Positions 32,914 to 42,710 of a stretch of 48,325 nt of DNA are shown here, piece by piece (the stretch's first letter is position 1; every line of letters starts with the position of its first letter). The notes under the pieces are model-generated. The model was not told where the DNA came from. It saw nothing but the letters and a program-made list of their open reading frames with translations, and searched no databases. Source of the stretch: Isotricha intestinalis (lineage: Eukaryota; Ciliophora; Litostomatea; Vestibuliferida; Isotrichidae); assembly GCA_023807065.1 (NCBI GenBank), contig JAJJLU010000424.1:1-48325 (forward strand), written 5' to 3'. A program made the position numbers and the translations under genes.

Positions 32914-33837
32914 TTAAACATAAGGACTATTTTCATCAAATCCAATCTCATCTAATTGTATTAAAGAAGTAGCAATATCACAAGTTTTTCCTCCATAATT
33001 TAAATGAATAACATGATCTTTATAAATCCATGTTTTAAAAGTTTCAAAATCCATTTTAGAATAAGGTTCAATACCATTTTCTCTTAAATCATTATCAATA
33101 TAACTTTGAATTTGAGCTTTAAATCTTTCACTCCAAAGTTCAATTTGATTCATATTTACAATAGGTAAACCTTTATTTTGAAAATTATTTTTTTCTTTTT
33201 GAACTTGCCATAATATATGTTTAAACCCATAAATAAAACTTTGAATAAAAAAATCTTTGATTTCATTTACTTCAATATAATTTCGAATTTTATCATTAGT
33301 ATTCATCATACATATCATAGATAAATTTAATCTATAATTTTTATCTTTTAAAACATTTGAAAATCCTTTAATAAAATCTTCTTGTTTAATTTTTCCATTT
33401 CCAGAATTATCAATTAAATTAAATAGTCTTTCACTTAAATATGTATAATGTATTTCTGGAATTGGAAATCTAAATAAACTTTCAATTGTATCATTAAATC
33501 TATCTTTGTTTAAATACTCATTATTAATTGAATAATTTTGAAAGCTATCTTTTAATAATTTTGTTGTTAAATGATATTTATATGTTTTTCTTTGATTAAA
33601 AGTATTTGAACGATTAATATCAATATTTGGATTTATATTAAATTGATTAATATTTTGATTTAGATTGTTAATGTTGTTAGGAATTCTATTTTGATTTATC
33701 ACAGGAGGATTTGATAATGCTTTATTAATATTATTTTGATAATTCTGAGAATATGTTATTTCATTTTTTTGATAATTATTATTGTAGTAGATATTTTGAA
33801 TGTTTTCTTCTGGAGTCTTGTTATTTTCATTACCCAT
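32914..33837 (-). CDS. EF-hand protein with possible N-myristoylation
   Basis: A 307-residue protein. It opens MGNENNK, so Gly2 is a candidate myristoylation site. Residues 8-85 are Asn/Gln-rich and disordered. A helical Ca2+-sensor-like region follows. One canonical EF-hand loop is present at 143-154 (DNSGNGKIKQED), flanked by YLSERLFNLI and FIKGFSNVL helices. A second, degenerate EF pair (NTNDKIRNYIEVNEIKDFF) lies near 179-198 and lacks the acidic ligands. The C-terminus (YGGKTCDIATSLIQLDEIGF) is not a domain that I recognise. The general layout resembles PP2A B''-type or NCS-like sensors, but the evidence supports only EF-hand protein. The stop is TAA. Confidence 0.75.
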   Translation of the reverse strand: MGNENNKTPEENIQNIYYNNNYQKNEITYSQNYQNNINKALSNPPVINQNRIPNNINNLNQNINQFNINPNIDINRSNTFNQRKTYKYHLTTKLLKDSFQNYSINNEYLNKDRFNDTIESLFRFPIPEIHYTYLSERLFNLIDNSGNGKIKQEDFIKGFSNVLKDKNYRLNLSMICMMNTNDKIRNYIEVNEIKDFFIQSFIYGFKHILWQVQKEKNNFQNKGLPIVNMNQIELWSERFKAQIQSYIDNDLRENGIEPYSKMDFETFKTWIYKDHVIHLNYGGKTCDIATSLIQLDEIGFDENSPYV

Positions 33838-34270
33838 TGAAGTTAATATTTTTTTTATTCATTTATTTTTTTTATTCAATCTTTTTTTTAATTAAAATTA
33901 CTTTTTTATTACTTATTTCTAATTATCAAAATTTGAAAATAATAAATCAATATTAAAAACAAAAAATAGATTATTGCACCTTCTATTTAGATTGCTTTAT
34001 ATTTAATATTATATTTATAGATTTTATTTTTGGATTCATCTAATGAATAAAGTTAATTTTAGGTTTTTATCAAAACCATGGGATTTTTTTTATTTAATAT
34101 TAGGAAAAGATACTTAAATAATCGTTGGGCGTTTTAGATAGGAAGAAAATAATTATAAAAATTATTGACTTTAAAAAAACCTTTTCTTTTATTTAATTAT
34201 AATAATATCTTAAATCATAAATATTCTATTTTATTAATAATTTGAATTTAAAGAAAAATATTTTTTTTAT
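33838..34270. other. Intergenic region
   Basis: About 430 bp between two minus-strand genes. A slightly less A/T-biased patch (around 34115-34145, containing TTGGGCG) was examined for an RNA gene; it does not fold into a tRNA and has no obvious function. Confidence 0.4.
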
Positions 34271-35656
34271 TTATTTATTATTTTTTTTTTCTGTGTCTCC
34301 TCTCAAAATTCCTGAAGAATTTGCAGTTTTATCAATTAAATTATTTGAATTAGTATTTTTATTAATTTTAGAAATATTTGCTTTAATAATTTTAGAAACA
34401 GATATTTGATTTTTAGAATTTTGAGAAGAAGAATTATTTCTATCTCTGTTTGTCAAGTTTCCATTATTTGAAATTTTTAATGGAAATTTTTTTATGATTC
34501 TTAAACATGAATTATTATGTTTACTATAAATTTTATTTACAATTTTATTATTATCCTTTTTATTAAAACTATTATTTGTTCTTCCATTACTAATTTTTTT
34601 ATATGAAAGATATCGAGATAATAAATTTATTTTTTTTTGTTCTAACATCATATTACTTGAATTATTTCTATTGAAACTCAGAGAATTTTCATTTTTATTT
34701 GAATTATTTCCTCTTACACTTAAATTTCCTAAATTTTTATTTTGAACAAATAATTCGTGAATATGCTTATTTTTACTATTTGATGGTTTAGTACTTTTTA
34801 AATTAAAAATTTTAAAGTCATTAATTCCTTTAATTTCACTTATATTATTTTTACAAAGAAAAAAGGAATTTTTTGATAATTGACTCATATTAATATTTGA
34901 ATTATTATTATTTTTATTACTAATTGAACTAATACCACTGTTATTATTATTTTTCTGTAAAAAGGAATTCCCATTATTATTATTTCCATTATTAAAAACA
35001 AGGTAATTATTATTCATATCGATATTAGAAAATAAATTTAAATCTTTTTCAGTTTCTTCAAGTTTTTTCTCTAAATTATTATATTTATTTTTTAAATCAG
35101 ATAAATGATTTTTATGTTCATTAATTTCTTTTTCTAAATTAGAAATTATATTTTTTAAATTAGAATTTTCTTGTCTAATAATAAAAATTTCATTATCTTT
35201 CCTATCATTTTCTAAAAATTTACCATCTTCATATTTAAACTTTGCTTTCATTTCTTCGAATTCTTCTTCCATTTCAATATACTCTTCAATTTTATATTCT
35301 AAAGTATCTTTATGTAATTTATATTGAAATTGTCTTTTAATTAACTTTCTTTCATTATTTTCAAATTTTCTTAATAATTTTTCATATTGACTTATTTCAT
35401 TAAGATGTGGTATAAAAGTTTTTATATTTTCTTTTTTATATTTTTTAAGAAGAATTTGAATTGTTTGATATATATATTCTATTATTTGAAATACTGTAGT
35501 AGTTCTAATATTTTCTTCATATTCTTCTTCATCTATTTCAATTTTTGTTCCTTTAATTTCACTTGTTAATTCATAAAAAAGAGTATAAAGCTTTTCTTTT
35601 ATTTTTATTTCTTTTAATTCAAAATTATTGGAACTGTCTAAATTATTATTTGTCAT
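34271..35656 (-). CDS. Coiled-coil protein with Asn-rich tail
   Basis: A 461-residue protein. Residues 10-90 form a helical, acidic head. About 90-215 is a long coiled coil (for example EYKIEEYIEMEEEFEEMKA-like heptads, then LEKEINEHKNHLSDLKNKY). From about 220 on the chain is Asn/Ser/Lys-rich with many poly-Asn runs and no domain. The head-plus-single-coil arrangement is seen in NDE1/NUDEL-like and basal-body proteins, but no diagnostic motif supports either. No signal or membrane segment is present. Several basic clusters in the tail (KKIS, KKFPLKI) could bind nucleic acid or microtubules. The function is unknown. Confidence 0.75.
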   Translation of the reverse strand: MTNNNLDSSNNFELKEIKIKEKLYTLFYELTSEIKGTKIEIDEEEYEENIRTTTVFQIIEYIYQTIQILLKKYKKENIKTFIPHLNEISQYEKLLRKFENNERKLIKRQFQYKLHKDTLEYKIEEYIEMEEEFEEMKAKFKYEDGKFLENDRKDNEIFIIRQENSNLKNIISNLEKEINEHKNHLSDLKNKYNNLEKKLEETEKDLNLFSNIDMNNNYLVFNNGNNNNGNSFLQKNNNNSGISSISNKNNNNSNINMSQLSKNSFFLCKNNISEIKGINDFKIFNLKSTKPSNSKNKHIHELFVQNKNLGNLSVRGNNSNKNENSLSFNRNNSSNMMLEQKKINLLSRYLSYKKISNGRTNNSFNKKDNNKIVNKIYSKHNNSCLRIIKKFPLKISNNGNLTNRDRNNSSSQNSKNQISVSKIIKANISKINKNTNSNNLIDKTANSSGILRGDTEKKNNK

Positions 35657-36318
35657 TTTTTAAATAAAATTCATTGAATAAAAAATTAATTTAAAACTTA
35701 ATTTAAAAATAAAACTAATTATCTTTTTTATTCTTAATAAAATAAGATTAATTTGTATTTGTTTAATATTGAATAATCTAATTTTTTCCTCAGTATTATA
35801 TATTAGATCCATTTATAGAGAGTTATTTATTTTGTTTTGATTTTCAATTTATTGTAAAATAATATAAATTATTATAAATTGATTAATAATCTTTCATTAT
35901 TTTTTTTCATTTTTTTGTGTCTTGATTTATATACTTTTTAACAATTGAAATTGTGAATGCCTTGATTTGTATTTAAAATTTAATTTTATTATAATCTTTT
36001 TGATTTCTTTTGAAAAGATTTTTTAAGTTTTGAATAAATAATAATATTAAAAACAATTTATTAGTATTAAAGATTTTTTGATTTAGAAGATTTTATGTTT
36101 TTTTCATTTATTTTTTTAATAAGAATTTACTTAATATAGGATTAAATATTCTCTTCTTATTTAACTTTTATATTTTGGATTTGTTTTTTTCAATTTGAAA
36201 TTCTTAATTAATTGAAAATGATTTAATATTATTTCATATATAAATATTATTTAAATAATAATATTTTTCTTTTTCTTTTACCAAATTAATATTATAAATA
36301 TTATTATTTATAATTTTT
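35657..36318. other. Divergent intergenic region
   Basis: About 660 bp between two divergent 5' ends, with A/T-rich composition and T-rich stretches. No gene or structured element seen. Confidence 0.5.
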
Positions 36319-37944
36319 ATGTCAAAAGAAATAACAAAAAACAGAAATCGAATAAAAATTATTGGAATAAGAATATTATTTCCTTTTCAAAAAAATAAAT
36401 TTTATTTGCAAATAATAGTAAATGACACAAATCCAATAAAAACTAAGACTTTAGAATTTAATAAAGATAACAAATGTATTTTAAATCAATTTTATGATTT
36501 AGACCAAAGTGTGAAAAAATTTAAATCAGTAACATTTGAATTATATGATGAAAAATTTCCAAATAATTATTTATATCATGGTAAAACAGAAACATTACAA
36601 AAAAATCCAAATGAAGATCGTTATAATTGTTATTTAAAAAATTCTAATGGAGAAGATTTTGCTATTGTTTATTATACTTTTGAATTTTATCAAGAAGATT
36701 TATTTCAAAATTTTAATGAAAATAGAGATATATTTATGAAACAAAGCAATTTATATTTTGGTAGAAGAAATTCTTTCTCAAATTCATTAGAAAAAAAAAA
36801 TAAACAAAATTTAAATCAAACTAGTATTTATAATGCTTTCATTCAGAATTTAGACTATTTAAAATTTTTTTTAATTCACTTTGAAAAAATTATTAAATGG
36901 GAAAATTATTGGAAAACTTTAACTTATTTATTTATGTTTACTCTTATTTTTTATAATTTAAAATTTTTTTATGTTTTTGTTTTACCTTTAGGATTTATTT
37001 TTTGTCATTTAAAGTACAAAGAAAAAATTAAAGATTATTTATTAATAAAATCACCAAATTTTAATAAAGTTGACAATTCAGCATTACTCTTTAATATTTT
37101 TAACTATGTTAATCATTTAGTTAATATTTATGAAAATTTTACTCATAAAATTATGGCAGGAAATAAATTATTTATTGAAGAATTATATAAATCTTTCATT
37201 AAATTAATAATTTTTAATTTTATTTTTTTTTATTTGAAATTGTTTTCTTTTTTAAATTTTCGATTTATTTTTATTTCTTGTATATGGCTTTATGTTTTAA
37301 GAAAAAACCCAACTTTTCATTCTTATGAAAATTTTATTTTTTCATTAATAACATCAAAATTAAATCCAAGATTAAATTCAAATAATGTAAAAAAAATATT
37401 AAATTATATTTCTGAAATAATAGAAATAAGTATTCCTTTTTCAAAACTAAATTCTTTTTTTAAAGAAGAAAAAATTCAAAAGGAAAAATATGAAAATTCC
37501 AATTTATCAAAATCAGTAATAATAGATAAATCTGATAATAAATTATATTTAAATGAAATAAATAAAGTTCCTGAAAGAAATATTAATTTAAATTCTCAAA
37601 GACAAAGTCCACTTTTACCAAAATTAATAAAATATGAAATTTATGAAAATGAAAGATGGTGGATGCTTGTAGGATGGAAAAAAAATATGATAATGAATGA
37701 AATTCCTTTATGGTGTAAAGTGGATAATTTAAAAATATTTTGTGATAAAAATATGGTTTTTTTACCTAATGATGGTATAAATAAATATAAATGGAATAGT
37801 GAATGGAAAATAGAATATAGTAATAATACTGATGTTAATGGATGGGAATATTCTTCTGATTTTCAATCTCCTTTTGATTCTAAAGATGATGGAAAATATG
37901 TTAGAAGAAGAAAATGGATTAGATATGCTACTCAAATTGAATAA
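36319..37944 (+). CDS. Pex30-like membrane-shaping protein: C2-like, two membrane hairpins, DysF domain
   Basis: A 541-residue protein. Residues 10-125 are beta-rich and resemble a C2 domain (KIIGIRILFPFQ, FYLQIIVNDTNP, FKSVTFELYDEK, YHGKTETL). Two long hydrophobic blocks, about 200-232 and 293-326, are long enough for reticulon-type hairpins. The C-terminal 100 residues are a DysF domain: RWWMLVGWKKNM near 446-457, PLWCKVD, WNSEWKIEYSNN, GWEYSSDF and the final VRRRKWIRYA, with the W-x-R/K pattern of ferlins and fungal peroxins. A reticulon-like domain plus DysF defines Pex23-30-type ER proteins that shape peroxisome and lipid-droplet contact sites; the added C2-like head is unusual. Calcium ligands are not evident in it. 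Confidence 0.75.
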   Translation: MSKEITKNRNRIKIIGIRILFPFQKNKFYLQIIVNDTNPIKTKTLEFNKDNKCILNQFYDLDQSVKKFKSVTFELYDEKFPNNYLYHGKTETLQKNPNEDRYNCYLKNSNGEDFAIVYYTFEFYQEDLFQNFNENRDIFMKQSNLYFGRRNSFSNSLEKKNKQNLNQTSIYNAFIQNLDYLKFFLIHFEKIIKWENYWKTLTYLFMFTLIFYNLKFFYVFVLPLGFIFCHLKYKEKIKDYLLIKSPNFNKVDNSALLFNIFNYVNHLVNIYENFTHKIMAGNKLFIEELYKSFIKLIIFNFIFFYLKLFSFLNFRFIFISCIWLYVLRKNPTFHSYENFIFSLITSKLNPRLNSNNVKKILNYISEIIEISIPFSKLNSFFKEEKIQKEKYENSNLSKSVIIDKSDNKLYLNEINKVPERNINLNSQRQSPLLPKLIKYEIYENERWWMLVGWKKNMIMNEIPLWCKVDNLKIFCDKNMVFLPNDGINKYKWNSEWKIEYSNNTDVNGWEYSSDFQSPFDSKDDGKYVRRRKWIRYATQIE

Positions 37945-38067
37945 ATTATAATTTATATAATTATGTTAATTAAATTTCTATGTGATATTAAATTTGAAAT
38001 ATATATTAAATAAATATTATTTTTCTTTTTAAAGTTTTATTTTTTTTTTTTGAATTTCTTTTTGTTG

Positions 38068-38862
38068 TTATATATTATTTTCTGGTAAATTTTTATCTAT
38101 ATTCCCTTTATAATAAGAATATTGATTATTCATTTCTCCTTTTTTTTCTATTTTTTCTACTTTTAAATTTTTATCATAAGAAATTTTATAATTTATTTTT
38201 TTTTTATTTAGTTGATTTGAATTGTCTGATATATTTTTTGGATTTTTATTTAAATTATTTTGATTTGAATCAGATAAATATACATTATTTCCTGAATAAT
38301 AATTATTTCCCTTAATACTTGAACCCTTATTATAATTATAAAAATCCTCTTTTGTGAATTTTTTTATTTTCATATTTTTTTTATGATGAGAATAATTTCT
38401 TATTTTATTTTCTTTTTGATATTCAGTTTCATTAAACTTTTTATTATATGGTATAAATTGTTGACTTTGAAATTTTTTTGAATAATTATTTTTATAAGGA
38501 TTTTGATTATTTTGATTCCACCACCAATCAGGATAAATTTTTTGTGTTTTTGGGAAAATTTTTTTTCCTGAAAAAATTAATCTTTCTTTTTCTTCATTAT
38601 ATTCTTCATTTTCAAAAAAATCTTTGAAATCGATAATTTTTCTCATTGACTTGAAATTTAAATTATCATAATAATTATTTTTTCTTAAATCATATAATAT
38701 ATCTCTAATTTCTTCCCATTTAAAATAAAATTTATTAAAACTATTTTTTAAAGTTAAAATTCCTATTTCAAAAACATTTGGAATAATTTCTGAAAGTAAT
38801 TCATAAGGATAATTCTCTAAAAATTTAATACATAAATCACTTTTTTTAAACCATTCAACCAT
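38068..38862 (-). CDS. Uncharacterised helical protein with Asn/Lys-rich tail
   Basis: A 264-residue protein of unknown function. The first 85 residues are a compact, probably helical module (CIKFLENYPYELLSEIIPNV, FEIGILTLKNSF, WEEIRDILYDLRKN). A striking Trp triplet occurs at 113-115 in the sequence YPDWWWNQN. After about 120 the chain is Asn-, Lys- and Tyr-rich and probably disordered. No signal peptide or membrane span is present. Its start codon lies only 51 bp from the start of the RBR ligase gene on the opposite strand, and its stop is 123 bp from that of the DysF gene. The conserved-looking N-terminal module is the part to search. Confidence 0.65.
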   Translation of the reverse strand: MVEWFKKSDLCIKFLENYPYELLSEIIPNVFEIGILTLKNSFNKFYFKWEEIRDILYDLRKNNYYDNLNFKSMRKIIDFKDFFENEEYNEEKERLIFSGKKIFPKTQKIYPDWWWNQNNQNPYKNNYSKKFQSQQFIPYNKKFNETEYQKENKIRNYSHHKKNMKIKKFTKEDFYNYNKGSSIKGNNYYSGNNVYLSDSNQNNLNKNPKNISDNSNQLNKKKINYKISYDKNLKVEKIEKKGEMNNQYSYYKGNIDKNLPENNI

Positions 38863-38913
38863 TTTTTAATTAATGAATTTATTATTATTTGTCGAATAAG
38901 TTTATTACATTAA
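38863..38913. promoter_or_regulatory. Very short divergent spacer between two start codons
   Basis: Only 51 bp separate the ATG of the minus-strand unknown gene from the ATG of the plus-strand RBR ligase gene. Both 5' leaders and any core promoter elements must overlap here or lie inside the opposing genes. No TATA-like element can be singled out in A/T-rich DNA. Confidence 0.45.
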
Positions 38914-40398
38914 ATGGAAGATAATTTATTAAATGAAAGTGAAATAGAAATTAATAATTCAATTTTTAGTAGAGATTCACTTTTAAAAGAAACAAATTAT
39001 AATAATGATTTTGAAATTTTAGAAGATATGGGTTATGACTCAATAATGATAAAAAAAGTTTATGCTTTTCTTAAACCAAATTCATTGGAACAAGCAATCG
39101 ATTTTATGACTCAAGAAAATGAAATATATCATCATAATTTTTTTAAAAATTATAAACATAAAAGAAAAACCTGTTATATTTGTAATTACCCAAAAGAAAA
39201 TCATATTAATTATAATGAATTAGAAAATGATGAAGAAGACTTAAATATAGATATAGATAGTAATGATTTATATATTGAAGATAATGGAAATAACTTTAAT
39301 TGCGCTATATGTGGAGAAAATTATAAAAAAGATTCCAAAAATATAATTAAATATAATAAATGCGGAGATGAATATTGTTTTCATTGTTGGTTTAGTTATT
39401 TAAGAGGAAAGATTGAAGAAGGTTTTGTTAATAATATTAAATGTATGAATTATACATGTAAGGAGATTTTATCTGATACTTTTATAAAAGAAATTATTAA
39501 TAATGATAAAAACTTAATGATAAAATATGAGAAATTTTTATCAAAAGCAGAAATATTAAATAGTAAAACAAAAAAATTTTGTCCAATAAATGGATGTGAA
39601 AGTTATGGTGAAAAAACAACAAATAATAAATATATAAAATGTAAAAATGGTCATCAATTTTGTTTTGTTTGTTTGAAAGAATGGCATGGTAATAATCCAT
39701 GTATAACAAATGAAGATGATTATTTTCAAATATGGAAGAAAGGAAAAATAATAAAACAATGTCCAAATTGTAAAATTTGGACAGAAAAAAATGAAGGATG
39801 TAATCATATGACATGTGCTGAATGTAAATATCAATGGTGTTGGTTATGTAATAATAAATATTCTTATAATCATTATACTCAAGGTCAATGTAAAGGACTT
39901 CAATTTTATAAAGCTAGAACTGAAAAAGATATTGAAAATATTTTAAAAGATAATCCTAATAATTTAAATGAAGAACAAAGAAGAAGAAGAGCTTGGAGAA
40001 ATCCTCAAGGTAAAATTTTCTTTAAATATTATGATTTTTACGGTGATTTAGATATTAATGATCCTTTGATAAGTTTTAAAGAAGAAAATATTTTTATGCA
40101 ATTTTTTTTTTGTTTATTGTATTTTTTTTTAACTTTTCAAATAACTGGTTATAGATTTTTTGAATATGCAGAAAGAAGAATGGATAGATTAAGTTTTAAT
40201 ACTCTGGATTTTTTATATTTTCTCCATTTTTTGATTTCTTTTCTTTTTTTTTTTATTTACCTTATTATACAATTCGTTTTGATGCTTTTACCATTACTTT
40301 GTAGTTTATTATATTTTCCTTTATTTGAAAAAATTTGGATCCTTTGGTATTTAAATATTATTGAAAATATTGGATTTTTAAACTTCAATAGGTTTTAA
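38914..40398 (+). CDS. RBR (RING-IBR-RING) E3 ubiquitin ligase with UBA-like start and membrane tail
   Basis: A 494-residue protein. A UBA-like segment lies at 33-65 (ILEDMGYDS, LEQAIDFM). RING1 covers 130-182 (Cys 130, 133, 150, 155, 158, 177, 182). IBR covers about 223-263 (Cys 223, 228, 243, 250, 253, His258, Cys263). RING2 covers 283-312 (CPNCKIWTEKNEGCNHMTC, CWLC). The expected catalytic cysteine, which accepts ubiquitin from the E2, is Cys296 in GCNHMTC, as in HHARI and parkin. In RING1 the usual C-G-H is C-G-D (150-152), so one zinc ligand is unusual. The end (about 394-470) holds two or three hydrophobic spans, so the enzyme is probably anchored in a membrane, as in RNF19 and RNF144. 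Substrates are unknown. Confidence 0.93.
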   Translation: MEDNLLNESEIEINNSIFSRDSLLKETNYNNDFEILEDMGYDSIMIKKVYAFLKPNSLEQAIDFMTQENEIYHHNFFKNYKHKRKTCYICNYPKENHINYNELENDEEDLNIDIDSNDLYIEDNGNNFNCAICGENYKKDSKNIIKYNKCGDEYCFHCWFSYLRGKIEEGFVNNIKCMNYTCKEILSDTFIKEIINNDKNLMIKYEKFLSKAEILNSKTKKFCPINGCESYGEKTTNNKYIKCKNGHQFCFVCLKEWHGNNPCITNEDDYFQIWKKGKIIKQCPNCKIWTEKNEGCNHMTCAECKYQWCWLCNNKYSYNHYTQGQCKGLQFYKARTEKDIENILKDNPNNLNEEQRRRRAWRNPQGKIFFKYYDFYGDLDINDPLISFKEENIFMQFFFCLLYFFLTFQITGYRFFEYAERRMDRLSFNTLDFLYFLHFLISFLFFFIYLIIQFVLMLLPLLCSLLYFPLFEKIWILWYLNIIENIGFLNFNRF

Positions 40399-40505
40399 TA
40401 ATATATTGTTTATTCATAGAAGATTTAAAAATTTTAATTTTTAATTTTTTTAATTTCAAAAATTGAAAATAAAAGTAAAATCTTATAATTAATTAAAAAA
40501 AAAAT

Positions 40506-42710
40506 ATGAATTCTTCAAATATAGAATATATAGGATATGCAGAAAATACAGGAAGAGCAATAGTTATAATATTAAGTATATTAAGTGTTTTAGTAAATAT
40601 GATTTTTTTATTAAATTTTGGTTTTAAACTTTTTAGAAATGCAAAAAATAAATTATCATCAATAGAAAAATTAATGCTAGGACTTTCAATAGATGAAATA
40701 TTAATTTCAATATTTTGGGTAGTTTCTGCAATATTTTTTAAAGACACAAATGAAATTTTAAAAAAAGAAAATATTTGTAAAAAAATTTCATGTTTTGAAA
40801 TTTATTATTATATTTTTGATTGGACTTTACTAAGTTGTACAATATATCAAATAAAAAGAGTGATTTTAGATCCCGTTGATTCTGTATTAAAATCAAATAA
40901 AAAAATAATATGTTATTTTTTATTGTGTTTCTTTTTTGCTTTTATTTGGACTTTAACTTCATATTTATTAGATTTAAATGGTGAAAGTCCAATGATTACA
41001 TGTTTTTTTAAAATCACATATAATAAAGAGAAAAGAATAACAATATTATTTTTATGTAGTATTCCTGTTTTAAATATTTTTTTTGCAATATATCAACTTA
41101 TAATAATTTTATATTCTCCTCAATTTCATAATGATATGGAAAATATTCAATTTCTAAAAAATTATTCAATTTATATAGGAGCTTATCTTATTTCTGCTTT
41201 TTTGATTTTTATTTTATATTTACTTGATTTTTTTAATCCTGATGAAAAAACTTCTTTTTTAAGATGGTTCTTTTGTATTTGTACAATGCTTATTTGTTCA
41301 ACTCCTTTTACAATAGGAATTATTAGGTTAATTCAAACAAAATCTTATAAATATTTATTTGAAAAATCAAAAAACAAAAATATTTCTGATTTACTTATCA
41401 TTGAAAATAATATAAAGAGCACTTTTGAAGAAGATGATTCAAAGGAATTTGAAAATTTCGAAAAATCATCATTAAAAAAATTTCTTAAAAATATTTATCT
41501 TTCAATTAGTTATTGTTTATATTTAAATAAAGAATCAAATAATGATAATTTTATAATAAATCAGGAAAAATGTTTAGCAACAAATAATTATAAAATAAGA
41601 AAAAGTATAATTGAAAAAAATCCTTTTTTTAAAAAAGAAATTAATGAAAGAGACAATGTAGAAATGTCTTGTATAGAATTTGCACCAGAAATTTTTAATT
41701 ATTTAAGACAATTAGATTTAATAAATGAAACAATAATTGAATCACTTTTGCCCAGTAATAATATTGAAGGATTAAAAAATATAAAATCAATACATAAAAC
41801 TGAAGGAAGAGGAGGTAGTTTTTTTATTAATACTGATGATAAACAATTTATTTTAAAAACTATAAATTATCAAGAATTAGAATTAATTAGAAATTTACTT
41901 CTTAAAAAATTGGCACTTCATTTTTCGAATAATAAAAATTCTATTATTGGAAGAATTTATGGATTATATAAAATTTCTATAAAAATTGGAGTTTTTATTG
42001 AAAAAGAAATTTATTTAATTTTAATGAAAAATGTTTTTGGTCCAATGAGTGAAAATTTAATGTGTAAATATGATTTAAAAGGAAGTGAATTAAATAGAGA
42101 AATTGAGATAAATGATAATGAAGATATAGAAAATGAAGTAATGAAAGATTTAAATTTTCTTCAAATAGAAAAAATACTTTTATTAAATAAACATAATTCA
42201 ATGAAATTAAATTCAATTATTGAAAGAGATGCTTCTTTCCTTTGTGAATGTGGAGTAATGGATTATTCTCTTTTAGTTTGTAAAATAAGGTTAAATAATG
42301 ATGAAATGATTTCTATTTTTGGAATAGAACATAATTCACAAAGTGATATAGAAATTGGGTTAATTAAAGATAATATATCTATTGATGATTCTAATGAAAG
42401 TTTTTCTATTGATATTAATGAAAATAAAAATAATTACGATGAAAAAAAATTAAGTTTTAAAATTATGGATGTTAAAAGTATTGAAAAATATATTTTTCCT
42501 TCTTTGAAAGCAACAAATTTATATATTATTGCTATTATTGATTTTTTGCAATTATATGATTTCCAAAAGTATATTGAAACACAATATAAAAAAATGAAAA
42601 CTAAAGAAAATTCTATTTCAAGCATTCCTCCTGAACCTTATAAACAAAGATTTATTAAATTTGTTAAAGCAATTACTGATCAAACCACAATTTTTAAGAA
42701 TAATGTTTGA
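40506..42710 (+). CDS. GPCR fused to phosphatidylinositol phosphate kinase (GPCR-PIPK, RpkA-like)
   Basis: A 734-residue protein. Seven hydrophobic helices at about 15-41, 54-79, 95-118, 133-156, 176-203, 220-243 and 250-276 form a receptor-like module. A linker (about 280-390) leads to a PIP kinase domain: GRGGSFF 434-440, ATP-contacting Lys451 (FILK), DLKGSE 523-528, KDLNF 547-551, MDYSLLV 585-591, IIDFLQLYD 677-685 and an activation-loop-like PPEPYKQRF 708-716. The fusion is known from Dictyostelium (RpkA), oomycetes and other protists, where it is thought to couple an external signal directly to PIP2 synthesis without a G protein. The catalytic residues look intact, so activity is likely. 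It ends in TGA; the next in-frame stop is eight codons further on. It starts 107 bp after the RBR gene. Confidence 0.93.
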   Translation: MNSSNIEYIGYAENTGRAIVIILSILSVLVNMIFLLNFGFKLFRNAKNKLSSIEKLMLGLSIDEILISIFWVVSAIFFKDTNEILKKENICKKISCFEIYYYIFDWTLLSCTIYQIKRVILDPVDSVLKSNKKIICYFLLCFFFAFIWTLTSYLLDLNGESPMITCFFKITYNKEKRITILFLCSIPVLNIFFAIYQLIIILYSPQFHNDMENIQFLKNYSIYIGAYLISAFLIFILYLLDFFNPDEKTSFLRWFFCICTMLICSTPFTIGIIRLIQTKSYKYLFEKSKNKNISDLLIIENNIKSTFEEDDSKEFENFEKSSLKKFLKNIYLSISYCLYLNKESNNDNFIINQEKCLATNNYKIRKSIIEKNPFFKKEINERDNVEMSCIEFAPEIFNYLRQLDLINETIIESLLPSNNIEGLKNIKSIHKTEGRGGSFFINTDDKQFILKTINYQELELIRNLLLKKLALHFSNNKNSIIGRIYGLYKISIKIGVFIEKEIYLILMKNVFGPMSENLMCKYDLKGSELNREIEINDNEDIENEVMKDLNFLQIEKILLLNKHNSMKLNSIIERDASFLCECGVMDYSLLVCKIRLNNDEMISIFGIEHNSQSDIEIGLIKDNISIDDSNESFSIDINENKNNYDEKKLSFKIMDVKSIEKYIFPSLKATNLYIIAIIDFLQLYDFQKYIETQYKKMKTKENSISSIPPEPYKQRFIKFVKAITDQTTIFKNNV

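Noticed and set aside
34100..34160. A slightly G-rich patch as a possible tRNA or small RNA
   Set aside because: No cloverleaf arms, no TTC-like T-loop and no acceptor pairing could be built.
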